A program made the translations under genes and the position numbers. From contig NZ_CP159289.1 of the NCBI RefSeq assembly GCF_040448675.1, forward strand, positions 124,001 through 188,000: 64,000 bases of DNA. Reading direction: 5' to 3'. This document shows, in pieces, positions 1-7,874 of this stretch; positions within the stretch are counted from its first letter, which is position 1, and each line of letters begins with the position of its first letter. The DNA is from Dyadobacter sp. 676 (GTDB taxonomy: Bacteria; Bacteroidota; Bacteroidia; Cytophagales; Spirosomataceae). The notes under the pieces were generated by a model, which saw only the letters and a list, made by a program, of their open reading frames with translations, was not told where the DNA came from and ran no database searches.

Positions 1-710
1 ATTTTAAATATCAGGGTAAATACGGCATTATCGATAAAAATATGATACTTAAAGTGCCAGTATCCCTCGATGACATCGATCCCGATTATAAATACTCGGG
101 CCAGGGAATGGAACGGGTCCGGTATCGCGATAAGTACGGTTATATCAGTCCGTTTACCGGCGACCTCATCGTGCCATTCGATTATACCGATACCCGCAAG
201 CCCACCAACGGCCTGTTTTGGGTCAAAAAGGATGGCAAATGGGGTTGTATCGATAAAACCGGCAAGCTCCGTATCCGGCATTTATATGACGAGGCAACCG
301 GTTTCACAGCCGAAAACCGCTCGGCTGTTGCGATTAACGGGAAATTCGGGCATATCGATAAATCCGGGAAAATTCGTACGCCGCTGAAATACGACTTCGC
401 TTCGTATTACAATCACGGTATTTCCATGATCCGCGTGGCTGATAAATACGGTTATATCGATACGACCGGGCGTTTTATTACCAAAGTCATTTACGACGAA
501 GCGCTCCCCTTCGACCGCACCACTACTACGGTCGAGAGATCATGGCTCCGATTCGAGCTTTCATTGGAGGGAAAAGAAAAATTCATTGGTTTTTCGTACA
601 AACTGAATGCGGTGTTCATTATTATCGGTGTAATGATTTTTATCTGGCTGAACAATTTGCTTTACCGGAAAATGCGGAAAGGCCGTCTGGCAAGGAAGGC
701 GAGGAAATAG
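1..710 (+). CDS. WG-repeat protein, 5' end cut by window
   Basis: The reading frame is open from base 3, and the first residues (KYGIIDKN) already form a WG-repeat unit, so the gene starts before the window and the ATG at 42 is internal. At least five repeats of the form K-[WY]-G-x-I-D-x-x-G are visible, for example KWGCIDKTG and KFGHIDKSG. A hydrophobic segment of about 18 residues lies roughly 190 residues after the internal ATG and is followed by a basic tail (RKMRKGRLARKARK), suggesting a single C-terminal membrane anchor. WG repeats are common in Bacteroidota and generally of unknown function, probably protein-binding. The product is recognised with good confidence; its role is not. Confidence 0.8.
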   Translation, partial: FKYQGKYGIIDKNMILKVPVSLDDIDPDYKYSGQGMERVRYRDKYGYISPFTGDLIVPFDYTDTRKPTNGLFWVKKDGKWGCIDKTGKLRIRHLYDEATGFTAENRSAVAINGKFGHIDKSGKIRTPLKYDFASYYNHGISMIRVADKYGYIDTTGRFITKVIYDEALPFDRTTTTVERSWLRFELSLEGKEKFIGFSYKLNAVFIIIGVMIFIWLNNLLYRKMRKGRLARKARK

Positions 711-714
711 CGCG

Positions 715-1949
715 TTATGGTTGCTGCAATGCGGTCAGGCGCTTCCGGATCGTCTGCTGGTCGGCCGCCGTTCGGGCCAGTTGCAGCGCTTTTTGCAGGC
801 CCTCCACCGCTTTGCGCTGATCGACACCGTCGTAAAGTTCCCCCATCAATGCGAAATAAAAGTGATTGCCTTCGGGCGGCAATGCTTCCATTTCGCGTAT
901 AGCCGCCTTTTTGCCCTTCACTTTCGACAATGCGAATAGCCGGTTGAGCGCCACCACGGGCGAGTAATGTAGTTTCAGCAACTGATCGTAGAAATCAAGA
1001 ATGCTTTGCCATTTCTCCCGGCTATCCTCTTTGCGGGTGTGCCAATAGGCAATGCCCGCCTCCAGGTGATACCTTGAAAGCCGGTCGCCGGCCGCCGCGC
1101 ATTGCAGGAAATAACCGCCTTTGGCGATCAGTACCGCATTCCAGCGGGTGGTGTCCTGCTCCCCGTAGAGTACGAGTTCGCCGGAGGGATCGGTGCGGGC
1201 ATCGAAACGCGAAGCATGGAAGCACATCAACGCCAGCAATGCATTGACTTGCGGCTTGTTGGTAGCGGCGTTCTCGACGAGCATTACGCAAAGCCGTATC
1301 GCTTCCATACAAATCTCCTTCCGCAACGTGCGGTCGGCGGAGACCGAATAATACCCTTCGTTAAAGAGCAGATAAATGGTGTAAGCACCGGTTCGAGGCG
1401 GGCGTCCATCTCGCTTGCCGGCGGCATTTCGATCCTGGCTCCCCTCTCGCGCAGCCGCTCCTTCGCACGTGTGAGCCGTTTATTGATGACATCCCGGCTA
1501 GTCAGGAATGCATCGGCGACCTCCTGGATACCGAACCCGCAGAGTATCCTCAGCGCCAGCCCTACCTGCGACTCTTCCGATATCGCCGGATGACAGACCG
1601 CAAACATCATCTGCAACTGGCTGTCGATGATATTCTCGGGAGTCAGGTCCAGCTCGAACGCAACCTCCCCTCCCGCCTCCGCCGTGATTCGGGGGACTAC
1701 CTTCCCTTCATAAATGGAAAGCCGGTGCAGATAATTTTTCGCCTTGTTTTTTGCCGTATTGTAAAGCCATCCTGTCGGGTTTGGCGGCGGGCCTTCGATC
1801 CCCCACGCCTGCGTGGCGACCAGGAAAGTGTCGCTCGCAATGTCTTCCGCCAGTTCGATCTCCCCGAACCCGAAGTGCCGGCAGAGTACCGATACGATTT
1901 TGCGGTACTCCGTGCGGAAAAGATGCAGGATCAGCGGCTCATTGTGCAT
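715..1949 (-). CDS. ECF RNA polymerase sigma factor (SigJ/DUF6596 type), frameshifted
   Basis: Two overlapping minus-strand frames together make one sigma factor. The first part has region 2 (FRTEYRKIVSVL, ending near NPTGWLYNTAKNKAKNYL) and region 4 (LRILCGFGIQEVADAFLTSRDVINKRLTRAKERL). The second part has the long C-terminal domain of this ECF group, ending about 715. Around 1380-1383 the first frame reads VLTPFICSLTKG, whereas a one-base change gives the family motif YLLFNEGYYS and continues as TLRKEICMEAIRL. One base is therefore missing here, or the gene is truly broken. The ATG at 1949 overlaps the 3' end of the upstream YCII gene by 11 bp, implying translational coupling. In this family the C-terminal extension and the YCII partner are thought to control activity in place of a classical anti-sigma factor. 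Confidence 0.75.
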
Positions 1950-2292
1950 GCACTGAAACAATTTTCCGGACCTCCACGCTATTTCCTTCGCCATTCAGTA
2001 TCGGGCATTGTACCGCCAGTTGTACCGCCTCGTCGAAACTCTCCGCCCGGACCACAATGAAACCCGCCAAGGATTCCTTCGTCTCCGCGTAGGGACCGTC
2101 GGTAATCACTCGATTCGGTCTCAAAACTTTCCCCTCGGTAGAAAGGCCCTTCCCACCGGCGAATTTTCCCTGCCCGGCAATGCTATCGACCCAATGATGA
2201 TACTGTTTCATGTATTCCTGCATTTGTTCAGGCGAAGGCTGCGCGTCTTTTGTAAGGAGATCGAGGCGCATGATGATCATGTATTCTTCCAT
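1939..2292 (-). CDS. YCII-related domain protein
   Basis: A small alpha/beta dimeric protein of about 117 residues with the YCII hallmark DGPYAETKESLAGF and the preceding GKGLS...LRPNRVITDGPY stretch. The likely start is the ATG at 2292 (MEEYMIIMRLDLLTKD). An in-frame TTG seven codons upstream is less convincing. It is the first gene of a two-gene unit with the ECF sigma gene, which begins inside its last codons; this pairing is widespread in Bacteroidota and Actinobacteria. Biochemical function of this YCII subgroup is not established, and a regulatory or sensor role toward the sigma factor is an inference from conserved linkage. Confidence 0.85.
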   Translation of the reverse strand: MEEYMIIMRLDLLTKDAQPSPEQMQEYMKQYHHWVDSIAGQGKFAGGKGLSTEGKVLRPNRVITDGPYAETKESLAGFIVVRAESFDEAVQLAVQCPILNGEGNSVEVRKIVSVHAQ

Positions 2293-2527
2293 AGTGATTT
2301 CAGGGTTAGTCAAACATAAAATAAAGATAAATGCCCATTTTAATATACACGGAGCAAGGCGCTCCTTTACACCATATCAGGTCCGGACTGGCGTACTGCC
2401 GGCACTCATATACCAAAAGCCGAGCATATCGATCCGGCAACGGCCTCCCGAAGGCTCGGGAGTCATGTGTGACGACTTATGCAACTGAAAAACAGACCTG
2501 AACCAAACAAAAAATAGTAAGTCACCA

Positions 2528-2557
2528 TTGGTAGCCATGTAAAAATAATTACCTTTA
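2528..2557 (+). promoter_or_regulatory. Candidate Bacteroidota promoter before the lipoprotein gene
   Basis: TTG at 2528-2530, exactly 19 bp, then TACCTTTA at 2550-2557, against the Bacteroidota consensus TTG-N19-TAnnTTTG (one mismatch at the last base). The ATG of the lipoprotein gene lies 28 bp downstream. Confidence 0.4.
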
Positions 2558-2584
2558 ATCTTGTCAACATTCAAAAAATTAAAG

Positions 2585-3007
2585 ATGAAAAAGATTTTAC
2601 TTTTATTGATTGCCAGTTTAATGTCTTGTACGGATCATGCTATTGATGATTTGTCGTCCAAATTTGTCGGTGAATATGCCGTCTGGTCCGAGGAGCAATT
2701 TTCTACCCAGAAAACTTCCATACAGATCACAGCACGGGATATCAATCACGTCGATTTCATGTACTTGTCTCATTGGGAGTATTGGGATGGACGCCCCTGG
2801 GAAGATATCACTATTGAGGCCAATAATGTTTTGGTTGAGTCAAGGGGTGATACATTACGATTTAATAATGATTGTATCCATAATGGGGTAAATGGAAGGA
2901 TAACCGGTACTTTCGTTAGACCTGGCAACGGTTTCGCATTTTATGACTTGAAAGTCATTAAAAACGGAACGGTGGCATTCCAGGAAAAAGCTGACGTTTT
3001 GGATTGA
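2585..3007 (+). CDS. Small predicted lipoprotein, function unknown
   Basis: About 140 residues with a lipoprotein signal peptide: MKKILLLLIASLMSC, with the lipobox LMSC placing the lipidated Cys at residue 15. The mature part is acidic and aromatic (HWEYWDGRPWEDITIE) and looks like a small beta-rich domain. The ATG at 2585 is preferred over an upstream TTG because it begins directly with the signal peptide. No family is recognised. It stands alone, with a promoter-like sequence 28 bp upstream and about 370 bp of non-coding DNA downstream. Confidence 0.7.
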   Translation: MKKILLLLIASLMSCTDHAIDDLSSKFVGEYAVWSEEQFSTQKTSIQITARDINHVDFMYLSHWEYWDGRPWEDITIEANNVLVESRGDTLRFNNDCIHNGVNGRITGTFVRPGNGFAFYDLKVIKNGTVAFQEKADVLD

Positions 3008-3379
3008 TAAATAAAAGGGAATGCGTAGGTATCAATAACCTCAGGTGGGTTCTAGCTCTGGCATCCATACACTGAAAGTTTCAGAATATTGCTTCATCTC
3101 CCCGGACAGCGCTTCTGCCATATTCTTGTCTTAACATGAAACCCATGGCCCGTGCCGGAACTGCGCCGGCACGGGAATCATCAGAAAGTGCCCCAATTGC
3201 GGTGACTACCTTTCCGGCGGGAATGACAAAGGCCTGAGCTGCCATTTCCCCTACCACATTCATAGCAACACAAGCTGCCAGCTAAAAACGGAGCACAGTC
3301 TTATGACGCCGGCGCGGAAGTACCTTCATCAAGGCTACCTTCTATTACCCGGCGACCTTTGTCCGGATTGATAGCAGCT
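3008..3379. other. Intergenic, no supported gene
   Basis: Between the lipoprotein gene and the DHFR-fold gene. A 60-codon minus-strand frame (3081-3263) is present but has no recognisable domain and no clear start context, so it is not called. No strong hairpin or repeat was seen. Confidence 0.5.
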
Positions 3380-3934
3380 TCACAGCGGCACATAACGCAG
3401 CAACACTACCCCGCTGCCGAATACCCGGCTGTCGATCAGTTCCAGGTCGAGCTTGCGGGTGAGGCCCTGGAAGGACGGCGTCCCCTCCCCTATGGCGACG
3501 GGATCGATCATGAACTGGTATTCGTCGATGAGGCGTGCTTCGGCGAGCTGCATAATAATGCTGCCGCTGCCTAGAATGGTCATCATCCTTTCCGGATCGG
3601 CTTTCAGTGCGCGGACAGCTTCGACGAGATCGGTTTTGATGAGTGTGGTATTCGCCCAACGGGCGGTCTTGAGCGTGGTGGAAAAAACGATCTTTTCGGT
3701 CTCGTTCATGCCCCGGGCGACTTCGGGCATGCTTTCCATGGCCATCGGTGTCGGCCAGAAGCCGGCCATCATCTCGTAGGTTATCCTGCCAAACAGCAAT
3801 GTCGCGCGGGTTTCAAGGTTACCGGCGGCAAATTCGTTTTCTTCCTGTCCGTGCCGGTGCCAGCTGATATCGTTATCCCGTCCTTTGAAATAGCCGTTAA
3901 GCGTTGTGAAATTGTAGGCAATAAGCTTTCCCAT
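3380..3934 (-). CDS. Dihydrofolate reductase-fold (RibD C-terminal) family protein
   Basis: 184 residues, full length for the family. The N-terminus MGKLIAYNFTTLNGYFKG corresponds to the first strand and loop of the RibD_C/DHFR fold. LLFGRITYEMMAGFWP is the conserved G-R-x-T-Y-E segment that contacts NADPH, and ILGSGSIIMQLAEARLIDEYQFMIDPVAIGEGTP is the second nucleotide-binding motif followed by the dimer-interface strand. Members reduce pterin- or pyrimidine-like substrates with NADPH; the actual substrate cannot be read from the sequence. The gene is monocistronic, with about 400 bp of non-coding DNA upstream. Confidence 0.9.
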   Translation of the reverse strand: MGKLIAYNFTTLNGYFKGRDNDISWHRHGQEENEFAAGNLETRATLLFGRITYEMMAGFWPTPMAMESMPEVARGMNETEKIVFSTTLKTARWANTTLIKTDLVEAVRALKADPERMMTILGSGSIIMQLAEARLIDEYQFMIDPVAIGEGTPSFQGLTRKLDLELIDSRVFGSGVVLLRYVPL

Positions 3935-4331
3935 GACGTTTCATTTGAGTTTATATTGTTTCAACTGCCCCTACTACAAACGGAAATCCGGAAACAGGAC
4001 AAGAACAGAAATATTTCCTGAAAAAATTTTCATAACCAACGGCCCGGCTGACAGAATTCATGTGTCCGAAGCCTGCGATACCATTCGCCCCCAAGCCGGT
4101 AAAAAAGGAATGGAAACCAAGGCAGTTGGCCCGTAAAGACCGGCAGCTTACGCGTATTTTCCAAAAATCAGGCTCGTTATCCGGCAAATACAATTTTTTC
4201 TTAACTTCTGTAAATTTCAGCAATTTATCCGGACGTGATGGGGGTTCGGCCTCCGATTATGTGTCCTCACATGTGTACCTCTCTGCAAGCGCATTGTACA
4301 GAAGCATTTATCTTTCCTAAACCGTAATATT
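3935..4331. other. Intergenic between divergent genes
   Basis: Separates the minus-strand DHFR-fold gene from the plus-strand amidohydrolase gene and should hold both promoters. Short frames on both strands have no recognisable content. No perfect TTG-N19-TAnnTTTG promoter was found. Confidence 0.5.
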
Positions 4332-5660
4332 ATGAGAATTCTTTCCTTTACAGCCCTGCTGCTGCTTTGTGTGGTTGGCAATCCCGCCTGGTCGCAAAAC
4401 AAAAAGTACAGCATCGTGATCAAGGGCGGGCATGTGATCGACCCCAAAAACAACATCGACGCCGTTATGGACGTGGCCGTGGAAGGTACGCCCGGAGGAG
4501 ACGACGGCAGGATAGCGCTCGTGGCTAAAAACATCGACCCCGCTCTGGCAGTGCAGGTTGTGGACGCCAAAGGTTTGTATGTAACCCCGGGGATTATCGA
4601 TATCCACGTCCATTTCTTTTGGGGCACGGATCTCAAAGGAACCTACCGCAATGGTCCGAACAGCCTGCCCGCCGACGGCTTCACCTTCCGTTCGGGGGTA
4701 ACCACGGTAGTCGATGCAGGCAGCTCCGGCTGGAAGACATTCGAAACGTTCAAGAAACAGACCATCGACATTTCCAAAACACGGGTACTGGCAATGTTGA
4801 ACATCGTGGGAGAAGGCATGGCCGGCGGGAAATTCGAAAACAACCTCGATGAAATGGACGCCAAAGCCACCGCGGAGATGGCCAAAAAGTACCCCAACGA
4901 CATCGTGGGTGTAAAACTGGCGCATTTCGTGGGCCACGACTGGACGCCGACCGACCGTGCACTCGAAGCCGGCAGGTTGGCCAACATTCCTATAATGGTC
5001 GATTTCGGGAGCGCTAACCCCATTCTGCCGCTGGAAGAATTGTACCTGAAAAAATTCCGCAAAGGCGACATTTATACCCATTGCTTCGGCGGCAACAGCA
5101 ATAACAGCGGCCGTGGCCGCGAATCGATTGTGGATGTTTCGACCAATAAAGTAAAGCCGTATGCGATCGAAGCACAGAAACGCGGGGTGATTTTCGATGT
5201 TGGATTTGGCGGGGCCAGTTTCCTACTGGCGCAGGGCGTACCGGCAATCAAGCAAGGTTTTTATCCCAACTCGATCAGCACCGACCTTCACACCGGCAGC
5301 ATGAATACGGCCATGAAAGACATGAATAATATTATGTCGATGTTCATGGCTATGGGTATGGATTTCAAAAGTGTGATCAAAGCGAGTACCTGGAACCCGG
5401 CACAGGAAATTCATCGCGAGGAACTTGGCAATCTTTCGGTAGGCTCACCCGCCGACATCGCCATCCTGAACCTGCGTGACGGTAACTTCGGCTTTTATGC
5501 CCGCGACGGCAAGATCACCGGCAAAAAACGCATCGAAACAGAAGCCACCATCCGCGGCGGGAACATCGTGTACACGCTCAACGCGCGCGTGGAGCCCGTT
5601 AACCTGCCCCGTCCCGAACGGCCGGCAGGCCAGGCGCAGCAGGGCCAGGGGCCCAGATAA
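4332..5660 (+). CDS. Exported amidohydrolase/deacetylase-family metallohydrolase
   Basis: 442 residues with a Sec signal peptide (about residues 1-21, ending PAWSQ). The mature protein has the amidohydrolase layout: a beta-sandwich N-terminus (IVIKGGHVIDPKNNIDAVMDVAV), the metal ligands HVH at about 91-93 in DIHVHFFWG, a likely carbamylated Lys near 193 (GVKLAHFVGHD), a His near 249 (IYTHCFGG), and the catalytic Asp near 316 in STDLHTGSMN. It resembles the EF0837/Atu3266 group, which hydrolyse N-acyl or O-acyl small molecules. The C-terminus is Pro/Gln-rich. The next gene, 124 bp downstream, encodes a SelA-like PLP enzyme, and this pairing is seen elsewhere for the group. The export signals on both partners suggest work in the periplasm. 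Exact substrate unknown. Confidence 0.88.
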   Translation: MRILSFTALLLLCVVGNPAWSQNKKYSIVIKGGHVIDPKNNIDAVMDVAVEGTPGGDDGRIALVAKNIDPALAVQVVDAKGLYVTPGIIDIHVHFFWGTDLKGTYRNGPNSLPADGFTFRSGVTTVVDAGSSGWKTFETFKKQTIDISKTRVLAMLNIVGEGMAGGKFENNLDEMDAKATAEMAKKYPNDIVGVKLAHFVGHDWTPTDRALEAGRLANIPIMVDFGSANPILPLEELYLKKFRKGDIYTHCFGGNSNNSGRGRESIVDVSTNKVKPYAIEAQKRGVIFDVGFGGASFLLAQGVPAIKQGFYPNSISTDLHTGSMNTAMKDMNNIMSMFMAMGMDFKSVIKASTWNPAQEIHREELGNLSVGSPADIAILNLRDGNFGFYARDGKITGKKRIETEATIRGGNIVYTLNARVEPVNLPRPERPAGQAQQGQGPR

Positions 5661-5784
5661 CGAGGGTAAAAAGATTTATTGAAGAAATAGGGTATTTGAA
5701 GATAAGTGGGGCATCCTTACAATAATATTCGGCTGTTAACAAATACCTTTTCTATTACATTCTGTCCAAACTCCTAAACACAAA

Positions 5785-7461
5785 ATGAAACGCAGAGAGA
5801 TCCTCAAAGAATTGACCATGATCCCGCTCGCCGGAGGTGTCATCAGCACGTCGGCCGCATTTGCCGAGAGCAGCAAGCCGAAGTGGTTTCAAAAAGCGGC
5901 GGCGGCGGTATCTGCGCCCGGCCCGTTAAAACCGGGACCACAGATCTATCAGTCGATCGGGGTGGAACCGATTATCAACTGCCGGGGGACATTTACCATC
6001 ATCGGCGCGTCCATTGAGCTGCCGGAAGTACGTCAGGCGATGGAATATGCCTGTCAGTACAACGTGCAGATCGACGAGCTCGCATTCGGTGTAGGCCAGC
6101 GCCTGGCCGAAATCACCGGAGCCGAATGGGGTATGGTGTCGTCGGGTTGCGCAGCGGGTATGAACGAAGTGACTGCGGGGATCATAGCTGGCGGCAATCC
6201 CGAGAAACTGATCCGCATTCCCAATCTGGAAGGTTTTGAAAAAACGGAGGTGATCATCCCGAGGTCGTCGCGCAACGTGTATGACCACGCAATACGTAAT
6301 ATCGGCGTGAAAATCATCACCGTCGAAACCATCGAAGAACTAAAAAAAGCGATTACGCCGCGCACGGCAATGATTTACATGATGCCGGGCGAAGAGCCGT
6401 GGAGCGTGAAAAGCGTTGCCGATATCGCCAGGCCCGCCGGCGTGCCACTGCTGGTAGATGCAGCCGCCGAACGTCTGACGATCCCGAATATCCACCTTCA
6501 GGCCGGTGCCTCGGTGGTAGCGTATAGCGGCGGAAAGGTAATCCGCGGGCCGCAGTGCGCCGGTCTCCTGCTGGGCAATAAAGATATCCTGATGTCGGCC
6601 TGGCAGGCCAGCGCACCGCATCACGGCCCGTGCCGGAACAACAAGGTAGGCCGTGAAGAAATGATCGGTATGCTCGCCGCCGTGGAAGCATGGGCAACGC
6701 GTGACCATAAGGCCGAAATGAAAACGTGGGTGTCGTGGCTGGAAACGATCTCCAAGAAGCTGAACGGCATCCCGAGCGTAAATCTCGACATCCGCGAACC
6801 CAAAGAGGGCGCCCTCGACAACGCGACGCCTACATTGACCGTCGCCTGGGACCCTACCAGGCTCAATATCACCGGCCAGGAAGTAGCCGACGAGCTGCAA
6901 ACCACCAAACCGCGCGTGGCCGTAGGAACCGGCTTCCGGCGAGGCCAGCCCGCAACACAGTCGGGCCCTCCTACCACGTCCATTACGGTAGCGGCTTATA
7001 TGATGGGGCCGGGTAACGACAAGATCGTGGCGGAGCGCGTTTACGAGATTCTCACCCGCAAACGCAGCGCGCCGAAGGCCGAGGCGGCGATGAAAGCGCC
7101 GTCGGCGGAAATTGCCGGGCGCTGGGATGTGAGCATCGAATTCTACACCAGCACCAGCAAGCATACGTTTATCATCGAAAGGCAGGACGGCAACTACCTG
7201 TACGGAACGCACAAGGGCGAGTTTGCCACGCGCGAACTTTTCGGCAATATCGATGGAGACGAAGTCCGCTTCCAGAGCCGTTACAGCATACCTGGCGACA
7301 ATGTCGTAATGACATTCTACGGAAAACTCTCCGGCGATACCATTACGGGCGAAATCGACATGGTGGAATATGTGAATGCCAAGTTCACCGCGAAAAAGGC
7401 TACATTCCCCGGCAACCGCCAGCGAATCAACATCCCTGCGGGACGTCCGTTGTCGACCTAG
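5785..7461 (+). CDS. Exported SelA/DgaE-like PLP-dependent enzyme with extra C-terminal domain
   Basis: 558 residues. The N-terminus MKRREILKELTMIPLAGG looks like an exported leader, possibly Tat-like although it lacks a clean twin-Arg motif. Residues about 50-435 match the selenocysteine-synthase-like fold group that includes D-glucosaminate-6-phosphate ammonia-lyase: NCRGTFTIIGAS near the start, SSGCAAGM in the cofactor region, LLVDAAAE with the ring-stacking Asp, and SGGKVIRGPQCAG with the PLP Lys near 251. Residues about 450-550 add a small beta-rich domain (GRWDVSIEFYTSTSKHTF...) absent from cytoplasmic relatives. The protein lacks tRNA-binding features, so a selenium function is unlikely. 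With the upstream amidohydrolase it probably forms a catabolic pair for an acylated amino acid or amino sugar; that is inference. Confidence 0.85.
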   Translation: MKRREILKELTMIPLAGGVISTSAAFAESSKPKWFQKAAAAVSAPGPLKPGPQIYQSIGVEPIINCRGTFTIIGASIELPEVRQAMEYACQYNVQIDELAFGVGQRLAEITGAEWGMVSSGCAAGMNEVTAGIIAGGNPEKLIRIPNLEGFEKTEVIIPRSSRNVYDHAIRNIGVKIITVETIEELKKAITPRTAMIYMMPGEEPWSVKSVADIARPAGVPLLVDAAAERLTIPNIHLQAGASVVAYSGGKVIRGPQCAGLLLGNKDILMSAWQASAPHHGPCRNNKVGREEMIGMLAAVEAWATRDHKAEMKTWVSWLETISKKLNGIPSVNLDIREPKEGALDNATPTLTVAWDPTRLNITGQEVADELQTTKPRVAVGTGFRRGQPATQSGPPTTSITVAAYMMGPGNDKIVAERVYEILTRKRSAPKAEAAMKAPSAEIAGRWDVSIEFYTSTSKHTFIIERQDGNYLYGTHKGEFATRELFGNIDGDEVRFQSRYSIPGDNVVMTFYGKLSGDTITGEIDMVEYVNAKFTAKKATFPGNRQRINIPAGRPLST

Positions 7462-7505
7462 GGCAAGTTTTGGAATAATGGATTTGACATAACCGGTAGT
7501 TAACA

Positions 7506-7537
7506 TAAAAAGCCTTGGATCTTGCCAGGGCTTTTAT
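7506..7537 (+). terminator. Intrinsic terminator after the PLP-enzyme gene
   Basis: AAAAGCCTTGG and CCAGGGCTTTT form an 11-bp stem with one G-U pair and a 6-nt loop, about 45 bp after the stop codon. It can act in both directions because both arms carry A/T ends. Confidence 0.7.
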
Positions 7538-7704
7538 GCTAATTACTAAATCTAAAAAATTTATACAGGGCCTGATCGCTTTCAGGGACCGAACAGTCTG
7601 ATCTTCCGTGAAGTAACCCCCATTGGGCACCGCGAAACTACGACCTAATCGCGCAAATGCGAAGCTTTTTTGTTTTTTCGGACAAAAAAATCGTGTCCCG
7701 ATTG

Positions 7705-7734
7705 TTGCACCATATCATTTAAATACTACTTTTG
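7705..7734 (+). promoter_or_regulatory. Consensus Bacteroidota promoter of tRNA-Leu
   Basis: TTG at 7705-7707, exactly 19 bp, then TACTTTTG at 7727-7734: a perfect match to TTG-N19-TAnnTTTG. The predicted start of transcription, about 7 bp further on, is just before the mature tRNA 5' end at 7748. Because the integrase gene lies directly behind the tRNA and its terminator, this host promoter could also feed readthrough into the prophage. Confidence 0.85.
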
Positions 7735-7747
7735 CATCACGATTGAC

Positions 7748-7831
7748 GGCCAGGTGGTGGAATTGGTAGACACGCTACTTTGAGGGGGTAGTGCCCGTTC
7801 GGGCATAGGAGTTCGACTCTCCTTCTGGTCA
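7748..7831 (+). tRNA. tRNA-Leu, anticodon GAG
   Basis: 84 nt class II tRNA. The acceptor arm GGCCAGG pairs with TCTGGTC (two G-U pairs), discriminator A at 7831. The D arm is GTG...CAC. The anticodon stem CTACT/GGTAG encloses loop TTGAGGG, giving anticodon GAG. The long variable arm is GCCCG-TTC-GGGC, and the T arm is AGGAG-TTCGACT-CTCCT. CCA is not encoded. The 3' part, from the T arm on, is the left copy of the phage attachment core; the prophage supplies an identical 3' end, so the tRNA stays functional. Confidence 0.95.
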
Positions 7832-7842
7832 CAATGTAAAAA
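7807..7842 (+). repeat. attL core (36 bp, tRNA-Leu 3' end)
   Basis: Identical to 51021-51056. It covers the T arm, acceptor strand and the first bases past the tRNA gene. A second identical 19-bp block follows at 7863-7881 (copy at 51077-51095), separated by a hairpin loop that differs between the two ends. Confidence 0.92.
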
Positions 7843-7874
7843 GTGCGTTTATGAGCTGTAAACGCACTTTTTTT
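7838..7874 (+). terminator. tRNA terminator at the prophage left end
   Basis: A 13-bp perfect stem (7838-7850 with 7860-7872), loop ATGAGCTGT, followed by a T-run. The hairpin at the right end (51052-51087) has the same outer stem but a different inner stem and loop, so the phage brings its own terminator to replace the one it displaces. The final T-run runs directly into the integrase ATG at 7875. Confidence 0.85.

Noticed and set aside
2377..2574. Short minus-strand frame with a basic, Cys-poor product
   Set aside because: Lies in the promoter region of the lipoprotein gene and lacks recognisable content.
5785..7461. Selenocysteine synthase (SelA)
   Set aside because: Export leader, linkage to an amidohydrolase and an extra C-terminal domain point to the DgaE-like group; no selB/selC/selD genes are nearby.
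6340..7506. A 388-codon minus-strand frame opposite the PLP enzyme
   Set aside because: High-GC shadow frame of a strongly supported gene.
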